This document shows positions 24,797 through 36,695 of a DNA stretch of 64,000 nt, in pieces. This stretch comes from Lactuca virosa. Lineage: Eukaryota > Streptophyta > Magnoliopsida > Asterales > Asteraceae. Under the pieces are notes generated by a model, which searched no databases, was not told the origin of the DNA, and saw only the letters and a program-made list of their open reading frames with translations. Each line of letters opens with the position of its first letter. The first letter of the stretch is position 1. The position numbers were made by a program, and so were the translations under genes. The stretch is from contig CAKMRJ010005745.1 in the NCBI GenBank assembly GCA_928212115.1, positions 71,814,666-71,878,665 of the forward strand, in the 5' to 3' direction.

Positions 24797-25648
24797 GTCT
24801 CCCACTTGGATAAGTCTAATAAATATAGTTGCAGATATGACTTCAGAATCCGACTAGAGATCGTAGCTCTTTCAAAGTCTCTTGGAACTAAGATGATGAT
24901 GATGATACGCCATTTAAGATAAGTGATCATATAATCCTCTGCTCTCAAGATATCAGCTGGACAAATACATGGAACATGGTCTTACTTATTGTCCAACATT
25001 TGTTTCTCGATCTCTGATCCGTTTGACATAGAACTAAATTGAACACATCAATTAGGTTCTGACCGGGCCCGGTACATAGGTCAAAACAAAATCATCGAGG
25101 GGCCCAGATATCGCTTCTAATCCTAGAAGGAACATATAAACTTCGACTTATATGCTTGTACTGACTTCTTATTGAATTATGCACAAAAGCACGTTTTATA
25201 ACATCGAGTTACCAATGCGTTTTCGTACAATCAATGTATAACCAACTCGTAGTCAACAACTCATATCTCTAGGTTTGAAGATTTATATGATATTATCGTC
25301 TCACGATCACTCGAGATAAATTCCATGAAGTGATACAAGTGAGCGTGGGTTGACTCCAATACTCAGAACTTATGAGCACTCATGAATGTTGCAGCAACCA
25401 TTGCTATGTCTAATACACCTTAGACAATCTACACACCCAATTCATGACAGTCTTAATTCAATACCTACTTCCAAAGTATGACTGACTGTGGAGAGTTTGA
25501 ATAATATAATTATCCTGGAAGTCAAAACATGCAAAATTGAAATAATAGTAAACGATTAACATAAGATAGTAACACTTTACTCATAAATAAACAACAATTT
25601 TTATTTAATCATCAAATGTCAATTACATTTTACAAGTTTCAAAACTAT
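24797..25648 (-). other. 3' non-coding region and polypurine tract of nested copia
   Basis: Begins with GTCTCCCACTT (the polypurine tract on the other strand). No coding frame. Homologous to about 6260-7157 in the first copia. The length, about 850 bp, is notable for a copia element. Confidence 0.6.
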
Positions 25649-27661
25649 CTAATTATTAAAACTAATATCATCCTTCAGCCCGATGCGCCTCGCATGCTGT
25701 AAATGATTAACCCTACTTAGTCCCTTCGTGAGGGGATCTGCTGGGTTCTCATCTGATGATACCCTCTTAGCCACGAGGAGTCCTTCTTCTATTCGATGTC
25801 TAATGAAATGGTATTTTCTGTCAATGTGTCTGGATCTCCCGTGATCCCTTGGTTCCTTAGCTAAGGAAACCGCACTTTCGATGTCACAGAAAATTTCCAT
25901 TGGCTCTTTTATAGTTGGTACAACTCCAAGGTCTCTAATGAAGTTCTTTAGCCATATCGCCTCCTTTGCTGCCTCGCTTGCTGCTATATACTCTGATTCG
26001 CAAGTTGAATTAGCTACCGTCTCTTGCTTGGAACTTTTCCAAGTAATTGCTCCTCCATTTAGGATAAAGACCCAGCCTGACTGAGAGCGGAAATTATCCC
26101 TATCAGTCTGAAAGCTAGCATCGCTATATCCTACCACTCTCAAGTCATCATTGCCACCAAGGGTAAGGACCCAGTCCTTAGTCCTTCGCAGATACTTGAG
26201 AATGTTCTTTACCGCAGTCCATTGAGCCTTGCCAGGGTTCCCTTGATATCTACTGACCATGCTCAAGGAAAAGGCCACATCAGGGCGAGTTCAAGTCATA
26301 GCATACATGATTGAGCCCACAGCGGAAGCATATGGTACATGACTCATCTCAGCTATCTCAGCCTCTGTACTCGGACTCTGAGTCTTACTCAGTTTGGCGT
26401 TACTCTGAATCGGTAATTCCCCTTTCTTGGAATCCTGTATACTGAACCTCTTCAGTACCTTATCCAAGTAAGTACTCTGACTAAGTCCAATTAGTCTCTT
26501 ACTCCTGTCTCTCAATATCCTTATCCCTAGGATATAGGCAGCTTCCCCAAGGTCCTTCATAGCGAAACACTTCCCAAGTCAGGACTTAACCTCCTGCAAG
26601 GTTGGGATGTCATTTCCTATGAGTAGTATGTCATCCACATACAACACCAAAAAGATAACTATACTCCCAGTAGCCCTAACATATACACAGGACTCATCCT
26701 CACTCCTTAAAAAGCCAAACTCTTTGACTTTCTCATCGAAGCAAAGATTCCATCTGCGAGGTGCTTGTTTCAATCCATAGATGGATTTCTCAAGCTTACA
26801 CACCTTATTAGGGTACTCTGTACTGACAAAACCCTCTGGCTGACTCATGTAAACATCCTCAGCCAACTTTCCCTTGAGGAAAGCAGTTTTGACATCCATT
26901 TGCCATATTTCATAGTCATGAAATGCAGCAATGGCTAACATAACCCTACTAGACTTAATCTTTGCTACTGGTGAAAAGGTTTCATCATAATCAACTCCCG
27001 GAGTTTGAGAATAGCCCTTTGCAACCAGCCGCGCCTTATAAGTGTGTACATTACCATCCATGTCGGTCTTCTTCTTGAAGATCCATTTGCACCCGACTGT
27101 CTTACGACCTGGTACATTGTCAACCAAGTTCCAAACTTGATTGTCATACATGGACTATATCTCGCTGTCCATAGCCTCTTTCCATTTAGCAGCCTCAGGG
27201 CCTGACATGGCTTCCGTGTAGCTGTTAGGTTCATCCAGACTTACCAGTGTACTATCACTGATAAGTGTATCACCTTCCGCAGTAATATGGAAACCATAGT
27301 AATTCTCAGGTGCATTCCTAACTCTCGTGGAACGCCTCAGAGGTATGGGCTCGTTAGTCGGATCAACATGAGTTTCCTCCTCAGGTTGATTACTAGGGTT
27401 TGAGGTTCCTTCACCACTTGACTCTTGAATTTATTCAAGGTCAATTTGCCTCCCATTGTTTCCTTGGCTTATGAACTCTCTCTCACGAAAGACTCCTCTT
27501 CTAGCTATAAAGACCACATTATCATTGGGTCTGTAGAAGAGGTAACCGAAGGATCTCTGTGGGTAGCCGATGAAAATACACCTCTCACTTCGAGGTTCGA
27601 GCTTATCATGAGACTCACACCTCACGAAAGTCTCGCAACCCCAAATCTTGATGTGGTCCAA
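25649..27661 (-). pseudogene. Copia pol remnant: end of integrase, RT and RNase H with four in-frame stops
   Basis: A single - strand frame from 27661 to 25649 is broken by stops at about 27431 (TAA), 27152 (TAG), 26579 (TGA) and 26291 (TGA). In order: integrase end (IKIWGCETFVRC, RCIFIGYP), linker (RRSTRVRN), reverse transcriptase (WIFKKKTDMDG, KTAFLKGKL, KSIYGLKQAPRRW, catalytic LYVDDILLIGND), RNase H (GYSDASFQTD, TWKSSKQETVA, SEYIAASEAAKEAIWL, ADPLTKGL). Two of the stops replace expected Trp or Gln codons, consistent with C-to-T decay of methylated DNA. The last 24 residues end with LKDDISFNN. Gag and protease are absent from this copy. Confidence 0.9.
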
Positions 27662-27689
27662 ATTGGGAACTTTCCCAGTCCATATCTCA

Positions 27690-28821
27690 TGATGTGCCGG
27701 TTAACCACACGCGCTCCACCGATCTATGATAAAATTAAGTTACCATTTGCCACTCTTACTAGTCCTTGTTAGTGTGCCGGTTAACCACACGCGATCCACT
27801 AACGACTTGGTAAGGTACAAAGTGTAATTTCATGGGTTAGTACCTATTTCACATTTTCCTAAAGTAACTAAGATTGGGAATTATTAAAGTGTAGTTAATT
27901 TATAATTTCATTACACTTTTAATGAGGATTTAAAGTCCTTGTCTTACCCGTTCGGCCAACGACCCTCCACCAGTCAAGGAAGCGGTGGGTGAGAGTGGAC
28001 ACCCATTAAGCTGCCATTTTATAGGCAACAACCTTATACCCCCCTTATAGACCGGCTTTGTGAATGAGGCCTACTAACGGTAAGACTGACTTATTCTTAT
28101 ACATATCTATATATTTAAACTTTTAATATAATAATAGTATAAGGGTTGAATTTTAAACTTTTAAAATTATAAGGTTCAATTTGGAAATTAAAGTAATAGG
28201 GTGTAAGACTTTACAAATTCCAAAACTTGAGGGCAAGTATTGAAACTATTCAAGACCTTTCATTTCATAACTGATGAGTTTAATGGTTCATTAAAATGAA
28301 GACTCTTCATTTTATGTAACCTCTTATTCTTTAATGACACTTTTAAAGAAGTGACTTTTGGTTATCCATAACTTGAGGACAAATTATGGACTCCATCATT
28401 AGCCATTAAGATCAAGAATCATCCTTACAAGCAAGTTACACATAATTCCTATGATCTTCTAAAACTCATAAGAACATGAACATTCATATCAAAATTTCAA
28501 GAATCATATTAACACATATAAAACATGGAATTTTGATATTAGCCATTGTAAATGGATTAGAATAAGCATTACACCATCTAAAACAAGTTTTAAAACACCA
28601 AAACAGTTTAGGGTAATGTTTCTAGTCCATTTCCAACAGCAAAAGTCGAAAATCTGCATTCAGGGGCTCTTACTCGTCGAGTGCAAGAACCTACTCGACG
28701 AGTAGGATGAATTTTCACATGGACTCGTCGAGTCCCCCCTTGGACTCGGCGAGTTCATGTTGCAGAGTCCAGATTTTTGAGCTTTTTCAACAAGTTTGCA
28801 TCAAGTATAAAGAAAACAAGC
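27690..28821 (-). other. Leader region of nested copia
   Basis: Non-coding. Its 27690-28280 part is an inverted homologue of 1-720 (shared GTGTGTGGTTAACCGGCACA and GTCTTACCGTTAGTAGGCC on opposite strands). The part near 28670-28760 contains four ACTCGnCGAGT palindromes. The outer ~48 bp of the adjacent LTR copy are missing here, so the LTR-leader join has been altered. Confidence 0.6.
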
Positions 28822-29548
28822 CTAGAAACCTTGGATCTATGTTTTCTCTAAATACATGCAAATTTGATTTTCCAAGGTTTACTTCCTATCTAGCATCTTA
28901 TGGGGAACTTGTAATACAAAACTCAAGTAGAATAACATACCTTTTAGTAGCTTGGATTCCTTGATGACTTTGTGAGCCTAGCACCCCAAATGTGATGCCT
29001 CAAATGCTTCACACAACACCACAATTCTTGGAATAACCTTGAGAGAAGTTCACTATACTCAAAAATCGGCTAGCCCTCTTTGTTGCTTGTAGTAGTGCCG
29101 ATTTTGCTAGTCTAGGGGTCTTTATATAGTTGTGGCACAAGTAGGGTTACACCATGTAAACCCTAATTGTCATGGATTTCCATATTACATGATCCATGGG
29201 TTTGTAACCTCCATGGACTATCCATGGAGCACCTTATGGGTTTTAACCCAATCCATACAAACCATGGATCATTAGCCTACAATACAAGAATATATTATTT
29301 ACACAATCAACCCCATATATTTAAATAGTCTCTTTTTGATCACTTAATTAATTCAAGATTAATTCTTTGATCAATACTAATTAAATAATATTATTAATAT
29401 ATTAGTACTTATAATTAATAACCTTAAGTGTCCTTTCTCTCATTTTGGTGTATCCAAGTATTGCAATGCCATGCAACCCAAATGGACCATGCCGCTCGGG
29501 TCAAGTACATACCAAATATAGTTATGGACTTAGACACTATATCCAACA
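28822..29548 (-). repeat. 5' LTR of nested copia, inner end truncated
   Basis: Matches 24081-24796 closely from CCTAGAAACCTTGGATC onward and ends ATATCCAACA at the ATGAG duplication. The terminal segment present at 24033-24080 is replaced here by unrelated sequence. Confidence 0.85.
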
Positions 29549-29553
29549 ATGAG

Positions 29554-30361
29554 TTACCTTCCAGTAGAAGTGGGTTTACGGCCATAATGTCGGCCCACTA
29601 GTAGGAGTTGGTTGATAGATGATTGTCTTTGTGATAATCATATAGGTTTGCTACTACCTGATATGTCTTATGTGATTAGCATGTTATGATATATGTGATA
29701 GTGGTAGTAGGGGGATTAGTCTCGGTTACCGGTTGAAAGATACTGAAGGGGTCGTCAGAACCCACGCATGTCTAGTAGTATGTTCATGGTATGTTCTTAT
29801 GTGGTAGTGGTAAGGGGTGAAATAGTCCCCGATTACCGGTTGAAAAATATCGAAGGGGAGGTTAGCTCCCGGTTACCGGTTGGACGATACCGAAGGGGAG
29901 GTCAGCTCCCGGCTACCGATTGAAAGATACCGAAGGGAAGTCCAGCTTCCGATTATGCCAGTCAGATATCGGTTGAAAGATACCGAAGGGAAGTCCAGCT
30001 TCCGATTATGCCAGTCAGATACCAGTTGAAAGATATCGATGGATAGGCAGTATATGTTTATGGTATGTGGTATGATGGGGGAACTCACTAAGCTTCGTGC
30101 TTACAGTTTCAGTTTTGTTTCAGGTACCTCTTCAGCGAAGGGGAAGGAGCCGACACGGTAACAGCGCATCGCACACACACGATTTTCCGCATATGAGATT
30201 TCTGGGATTTGTACTCTGACATTGTTTTATCATGACATGACTTAACTATTGATACACTGGTTTTGAGATGAATTGATACTATGGTTGTTTTCAGACAAAT
30301 GGTTTTATAAGTATTATATTTAAAAATAAAAATTTTTGGTCATGATTTTTGGGATGTTACA
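29554..30361 (+). repeat. Second part of the 5' LTR of element A
   Basis: Continues from GTTACCTTCCAGTAG as in 38079 onward. Holds the tandem cassette with about five units based on CCGGTTGAAAGATACCGAAG (29720-30050), the GGGGGAACTCACTAAGCTTC box and the terminal GGGATGTTACA. Confidence 0.88.
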
Positions 30362-30364
30362 AGT

Positions 30365-30376
30365 TGGTATCAGAGC
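30365..30376 (+). other. Primer-binding site of element A
   Basis: TGGTATCAGAGC is the usual complement of the 3' end of initiator Met-tRNA in plant gypsy elements; it lies three bases after the LTR end. Confidence 0.92.
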
Positions 30377-31319
30377 CTTGGTTTGAGGGATTCGGACACA
30401 CCTTCGGGGGTGTCTGGACTCAAATCGAGGGTTTGAAAGATTTTTACAAGAAAATTGTTTTTCTAAAATTTAACATGAAAAGGTTTGAGAAAGAATAAGG
30501 TGTGTGAGGCATGCGACCGGCCGAGCTCAAGTAAGTTTCCCCAAGATACCCATGCATGTTATGTTATGATGTGATATGATTATGATAATTGCATGCTAGA
30601 TTAGGGCTAAGGATCTAGGAATGATGTCTTATATGCTTGATGCCCTTGTATGAGAACTGCATGCTAGGTTAGGGCTAAAGATCTAGGAAGATGCCTTATG
30701 TGCCTGTTATATGTGCCTATTGAGTTATATGCTAGAACTGATTAGTCAGTAATATGATGGCCTGAATATGACCTGCTTGGTATGGTTACTCAATGCTCGA
30801 ATGCTGCTTGCTTTATGCTTTTAGGAGTTCTAGTTATCTTTATCTAACTAGTAAACGAATACGTTAAGTTACATATTGCGAGGACTAAATAATTTCAGAA
30901 GGTTAGGTCTAGCCCTATTGCGCAGCTCTCGTTTGAGTACAGCCGTTGTAGGGTAGGACCTCTCATTCAAAGAATTATCTGGTCTTAGTGATATGTAATG
31001 GTATTCGCAAGCTAGTTAGGTAAGGGTAGCAGAGATTCCTTATGCAGCTGATGGCGGAGAGTAGGTCGGAGAGTTACCCTAGGGTAAGCCTAGGATGAGA
31101 TCAGTGCATCGAGCAGTAGTAGTGGAAGGGACTTGGTGAAGTCAAGGCAATCCATGAGGAAAGTACGGATAGATATGGAAGGTAGTATGGGCCCGTACTA
31201 CTGAAAGCAGAGGATCCGTACTCGAGTCAAGGAGGGCCGAGATCGAACCAGGAAACTTGTAGTATGTGAGACCTCTCGAGGTTATGTATGACCCTGATGA
31301 TTATGTGTTTTGTTTCAGA
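30377..31319 (+). other. Untranslated leader of element A
   Basis: No open frame of note. It has a duplicated phrase (GCATGCTAGATTAGGGCTAA at 30590 and a near copy at 30659). Confidence 0.5.
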
Positions 31320-32574
31320 ATGGTGATGATTACGCGACACGGAGGAGGAGGAGGAGGTTTAGGGTCAGGATCGGGCTCATAATCATTTTCGGGATCAGGT
31401 GCCGAGCCAGTTGATGAGGGACTACGTGAGTTCATTGCTTCTGAGATCACCAGAGGCATCCTTGAGTCAACCCCGGTAATTTTTGGGTCGATCAAGGAAG
31501 GGATTATTGAGCTGATGGAGGATCGCCTCAGGGCGTTTAGGAGTGATTGGGCGGCTAGCCAGTCAGGGGTGCGCACACTGTCCTTTAAGGACTTCAGGGG
31601 GAGTGGTGCACCGGATTTCCATGGGGCGAAGGACGCCATGGTGGCCAGGAGATGGATTGCAGACATCGAGTCTGCACAGTTGACGAGCTTCTGCCCTGAG
31701 GGGTCGAAGCTTCGGTATGCTGCAGGTTGTTTGAGAGACAGAGATAGAGATTAGTGGGAGTCGATGGGTGACTCTCTGGGAGCCTCAACCATTGAGGCTA
31801 TGACCTGGTCAGACTTTGTGACCAGGTTTAGGGCTGAGTTTGCGCCGGCTGTGGAGCTTCAGCAGCTGGCTAAGGAGTTTCTGAACATGAGACAGGCTAC
31901 AGAGACAGTGGCGGAGATTACCGCTAAGTTCTGGGAGAGGGCGTTATTGGTGCCTCAGTATGCGGGGGACGAGGAGATGCGGAAGACCCGCTATCATGAC
32001 ATGTTGAGAGCGGACATTCGAGAGCACATCAGCTACTCAACATGCCCGACCCTGGATTCCATGATTGCGAGGGAGAGGGAGATCGACTTGGAGCACATCA
32101 AAAAGACGAAGGCGGAGGAGGGACAGGTTACTGGGGCTTCGGGGAAGAAGCCCAAGGGATTCGACTCTAGGTCGAAGGGCCAGCAGGGCCGGAGCCGCTG
32201 TGGGAAATGCGACAGGTCACATGAGGGGGTTTGCCGCACTGGGACGGGATCAGGCTGCTATAAGTGCGGCAAGACTGGGCACTTTGGTAGGGATTGTACT
32301 ACCCCTACCCCCACCTTTCAGACATCAGACCTGATTTGCTTTCATTGCAATCAGAAGGTCCATAAAAAGGCCAACTGCCCGAGATTTACAGCAGCATCGC
32401 CAGTAGTGGCGCCAGCTCCAGCGACCCTGCGGCTCACGGATGGTCGGCAGGGCAAGTCAGAGGCTCCAGTGGTGAGGAGCCGAGCCTTCCAATTGACTAC
32501 CAAGGAGGAACGCGCCGCACCCGATGTGGTGATGGGATCGTTCCATGTGAACGGTATTCCAGTTCAGGTGTTTG
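31320..32574 (+). pseudogene. gag of element A (two in-frame stops)
   Basis: The ATG at 31320 opens MVMITRHGGGGGG, interrupted by a TAA near 31380 and, further on, a TAG at 31752 where tryptophan is expected (RD-stop-WES). The rest (31764-32574) is one frame with the retrotransposon Gag core (TWSDFVTRFRAEFAP, QLAKEFLNMRQ) and zinc knuckles: CGKCDRSHEGVC, CYKCGKTGHFGRDC and CFHCNQKVHKKANC. The Gag coats RNA in virus-like particles. After AAPDVVMGSF the frame runs without an intron into protease, unlike element B. Confidence 0.88.
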
Positions 32575-35500
32575 TTCGATTCGGGTGCTACCCGATCATT
32601 TATCTCTCTTGCACTTAGCAAGAGGTTCCCTGAGTCTTCGGGCATATTGGATTGCCCTCTAGAGGTCGATATTGCTGACGACCGATCAGTTCGAGCATCA
32701 GAGGTTTTCAGAGATTGTGTTTTGAGGTTGTTCGAGGAGCGCTACCTGCTAGACTTGGTTCCTATACCATTGCGTGGGAACAAGTGTTGGAATAGTGTCC
32801 AAGGTCATTAACTATTGGTAATATTTCTAATAATGACAGGGTCCTTTTGGGTTGCCCTCAAGACCCAAATTGAGTAGAATAAATAAAGGAGAAATTGGTT
32901 TATTAATTATTATGGTTAATAATTAATTAGAAACTAATTGGAAATATATTTTGGGAATTAATTAACAGTTTAATTAATTAAAGGGTTGAATGTTCATTAA
33001 TCGATAGTTGGTTAATCAGGAATGTTCCAGAACCATTATGGGATTAGGGTTGGATGAAAATCACTCCATCCCACATGGGAAAGGAGTGAATTTTCGTGGT
33101 TGGGCCTCCATCCCACATGGGAAGGAGTACTAAACCCTAGGAGGCATCCAAGGCTATAAATAGGGCCTTAGGGATTTCATTCCTCCTTGCACCTTCGCTT
33201 GAAGTATTCGCCAACCCTTCTTCCTCCCCCTCTTAGGGACGATTTCTAACCCCTTTGGGTTTGTGAAATTGACCCTTCTCCTAGTTATTTTTATTCCACT
33301 CTTTGGTGTCATTGGGTGTAATACCATTAGATGGATTCTGGTTTGGGTCCTTTCATCCAAGCAACTTCATGGAGGTTCAAGATCTCAAGCATGGAGATCA
33401 AGGGCTACATAAGAGGTATGTTTTCTTACTTATGTTTTAGTTTTCTAGGGTTGATGTAATTAGCATGAAGCCATAGATCCATAGGTTGCATGTACACTTA
33501 GGTATATCGTTGTTTCGATTTTTCCGTTGCCTAGTTTAGAGTGTATTTGATGTATTTGATGCGTAGAAAACCCAAAAACAAGGTCATCATCAGGATGGAA
33601 TGGTTGAGCCCTAATGGGGCTGTGATTGACTGCGCGCAACAATTGGTACGTGTCAGGACCCCAAGTGGGGGAGAGCTGGTGATTCAGGGCGAGAGGCCAC
33701 ATCACGGACCAGCTTTATGCTCAGCAGCGAGGGCTAGGCGCTACCTTCAGCAGGGTTGCGCCGGATATGTTGCCTACGTCATGGATACCCGAGAGGAGGG
33801 CAAGGCGATTGTGAGCGATGTGCCAGTGGTGCGAGAGTACCCGGATGTGTTTCCATAGGAGTTGCCTGGGATACATCCCGAGCGACAGGTGGAGTTTAGG
33901 ATCGATCTGGTCCCCGATGCGGCTCCGATAGCCAAGGCACCGTATCAGTTGGCTCCTCCCGAGATGCAGGAGTTGTCTACACAGCTGCAGGAGCTGTTAG
34001 ACAAGGGATTCATCAGACCGAGCAGTACACCATGGGGAGCCCCGATTCTGTTCGTGAAGAAGAAGGACGGGTCGCATCGGATGTGTTAAGATTACCGGGA
34101 GCTGAACAAGGTAACGGTGAAGAACCGTTACCCACTCCCGACGATTGATGATCTCTTTGACCAACTACAGGGGTCATCTTGGTTTTCCAAGATAGATTTA
34201 CGTTCAGGCTACCATCAGATGAGGGTCAGAGACGAGGATGTACAGAAGACTGCGTTTCGGACTCGCTATGGCCACTACGAGTTCGTGGTGATGCCCTTCG
34301 GGCTCACCAATGCTCCTGCCACGTTCATGGACCTCATGAACCGCGTATGCAGACCGATGCTGGATCGGTCTGTGATAGTTTTCATCGATGACATCTTGGT
34401 TTACTCCAAGACGCAGGAGCAGCATGAGGAGCACTTGCGGGAGGTGTTGGATACCCTGAGGAAGGAGAGCTTGTATGCCAAGTTCTCCAAGTGCGAGTTC
34501 TGGTTGTGCGAGGTGCAGTTTCTGGGGCACCTTGTCAACCAGAACGGTATTTTGTTCGATCCGGCCAAAGTAGAGGCCGTGATCAGATGGGAGGTTCCGA
34601 AGTCTCCATCTGAGATTCGGAGTTTCCTGGGATTGGCAGGCTATTACCGGAGATTCATTCAGGATTTATCCAAGATAGTCGTACCCTTTACCCGATTGAC
34701 GAAGAAAGCCGTTGTATTTCGCTGGGGGCCTGAGCAGCAGGCAACGTTTGAGACATTGAGGCAGAGATTATGCGATGCGCCGATCCTAGCCCTGCCAGAG
34801 GGCGTGGAGGATTTTGTGGTATATTGCGATGCGTCCATCTCAGGGTTCGGCGTAGTATTGATGCAAAGAGGGCATGTTATCGCTTACGCTTCGAGGCATT
34901 TAAAGACTCACGAGGCAAACTACCCGACACACGATTTGGAGTTGGGGGCGATTGTCTTCGCCCTCAAGATATGGCGACATTACCTCTATGGGTTCCGTTG
35001 TACCATTTACACGGATCACAAGAATCTGAGGTACCTCATGGATCAGCCAAATCTGAACATGAGGCAGCATCGGTGGCTAGATGTGGTGAAGGATTACGAT
35101 TGTGAGATCCTCTACTACCTAGGGAAGGCCAATGTTGTGGCCGAAGCTCTTAGTCGCAAGGCAGCCCCGATCAGAGACATTTGCTTGCGGATGATAGTGG
35201 TGACTCCGCTTCTGGAGCAGATCCGAGACTTCGACAGGCCCAGCAGGAGGCTATGAAAGAGGAGCATCGGAAGAACGAGCGTATCGTGGGGCAGGTTTCC
35301 TCCTTCGACTATGATAGCAGTGGGTTGTTGACACTACACCGTAGGGTGTGGGTTCCGTATCATGGAGGGGTGCGCCAGGTGCTGATGGAGGAGGCGCACA
35401 AATCCAGGTTTTCTATTCATCCCGGGGCGACGAAGATGTACAGAGATCTTCGTCCTGATTATTGGTGGCCCTGCATGAAGCGGGATGTAGCCTGGTACGT

Positions 35501-36674
35501 CGAGAGATTCCAAACCTGCAGGAAGGTCAAGGTCGAGCACCAGAGGCCTCACGGCAAGACGCAACCGTTGGACATCCCTATGTGGAAATGGGAAGATATT
35601 ACCATGGATTTTATCACCAAGCTTCCCAGGACCGCACGGGGAGTGGATTCGATATGGGTCATCGTAGATCGGTTGACCAAGAGTGCACATTTCATATCGA
35701 TCCAGGAGAGCATCTCGGCCGAGAAGCTGGCCGATATCTATATCCAAGAGGTTGTAGCTCGACACAGAGTGCCGGTCTCCGTGATTTCTGACAGAGACGT
35801 GCGGTTCACTTCCAGATTCTGGAAGAAATTCCACGACGAGTTAGGTACTCGTCTGCACTTTAGCATAACTTTTCACCTGCAGACGGATGGTCAGAGCGAG
35901 CGGACCATCCAGACTTTAGAGGATATGATGTGGGCATGCATTTTAGACTTCGGTGGTAGCTGGGATACCTACCTTCCCTTGGCTGAGTTCTCCTACAACA
36001 ACAGCTACCACGCGAGTATCGATCGTCCCCCCTTTGAGATGTTATACGGGAGGAAGTGAAGGACCCCGATTTGCTGGGGTGAGGTTGGGCAGAGAGTCAT
36101 GGTAAGTACCGAAGTGGTACTCAAGACTACGGAGAGGATCCAACAGGTCAGGAGCAGGCTTCAGACTGCTCAGAGTCGGCAGAAAAGTTATGCCGACAAG
36201 CGTCGTTCGGACCTGGAATTCTAGGTCGGGGATATGGTCCTCCTGAAGGTGTCACCTTGGAAAGGTGTCATCCAGTTCAGAAAGCGGGGCAAGTTGGGCC
36301 GCAGGTACATTGGTCCTTTCAGGGTTACAGCTCGGGTGGGCAAGGTGTCGTATAGGTTGGATCTGTCAGCCGAGCTTAGCCATATTCATAGTACCTTTCA
36401 CGTCTCCCAGCTGCGGAAGTGTCTAGTAGACGACTCTACAGTGGTACCTTTGGAGGATATTCTGGTGGATGACAGCCTGAACTACATTGAGCTACCAGTA
36501 GCTATCCTCGACAGGAAGTCGAAGGATCTGAGGAATAAGAGGGTCGAGCTGGTGAAGGTGCAATGGCAGCACCGTAAGGGCTCAGAGTGGAGTTGGGAGC
36601 CGGAGGACGAGATGCGGGAACACCACCCCGATCTTTTTCCAGATGTAACAGCAGAATTCGAGGACAAAGTCTAA
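32575..36674 (+). pseudogene. pol of element A: protease, RT, RNase H, integrase, chromodomain-like end
   Basis: A one-base insertion at about 32570 shifts gag to protease (FDSGATRSFIS). A solo LTR interrupts at 32785. After it: TAG at 33856, TAA at 34087, RT with KIDLRSGYHQM and the FIDDILVYS active site, RNase H (YCDASISGFG, TDHKNLRYL), a frameshift near 35230, integrase (HKSRFSIHPG, SDRDVRFTS, TDGQSERTIQTLE), TGA at 36057 and TAG at 36222, then VKVQWQHRKGSEWSWEPEDEM, a chromodomain-like segment, to the TAA/TAG end at 36674. The integrase zinc finger has VERFQTCRK where element B has VERCLTCRR, so the third ligand is lost. At least two frameshifts and four stops: no function. Confidence 0.9.
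32785..33577 (+). mobile_element. Solo copia LTR inside pol of element A
   Basis: Starts TGTTGGAATAGTG and ends AAAACCCAAAA (a CA end may have mutated). ACAAG is duplicated at 32780-32784 and 33578-33582, and removal of the insert plus one ACAAG restores the reading frame (PLRGN then KVII). A TATA-like CTATAAATAGGGCC lies near 33157 and a repeated CATCCCACATGGGAA occurs twice upstream. With no internal domain, this is a solo LTR from unequal recombination. Confidence 0.82.
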
Positions 36675-36679
36675 AATAA

Positions 36680-36695
36680 GTGGGGGAGGGGGATT
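36680..36695 (+). other. Polypurine tract of element A
   Basis: AGTGGGGGAGGGGGATTT ends directly at the 3' LTR start TGTAACGCCC. Confidence 0.85.

Larger units (their letters stand above)
24033..29548 (-). mobile_element. Nested Ty1/copia retrotransposon, internally deleted
   Basis: A - strand copia sits in the 5' LTR of element A with an ATGAG duplication on both sides. In its own direction: 5' LTR (29548 to about 28822), leader (to about 27690), pol remnant (27661-25649), about 850 bp of 3' non-coding sequence, polypurine tract, 3' LTR (24796-24033). Gag, protease and most of integrase are missing: leader sequence runs almost directly into the C-terminal part of integrase, so it could not move on its own. 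The leader and the 3' region are homologous to the element at 1-7989. Confidence 0.88.
22624..30361 (+). repeat. 5' LTR of element A, interrupted by a copia
   Basis: The LTR occupies 22624-24032 and 29554-30361; the copia and one copy of its ATGAG target duplication lie between. It contains a CTATTTAAG TATA-like box near 22824, a zone of ACTCG(A/G/T)CGAGT palindromes (22685-23830), a tandem ACCGGTTGAAAGATACCGAAG cassette (29720-30050) and the conserved GGGGAACTCACTAAGC box near 30075. The open frame at 23379-23789 passes through the palindromes. Confidence 0.88.

Noticed and set aside
24390..24857. Two 60-codon + strand frames
   Set aside because: They lie in the antisense LTR and polypurine region of the nested copia.
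30365..30376. tRNA-related sequence (also 51218)
   Set aside because: Only the 12-base primer-binding complement is present, not a tRNA gene. No tRNA, rRNA or other RNA gene was recognised in the window.
35334..35834. A 166-codon - strand open frame
   Set aside because: Antisense shadow of integrase of element A.
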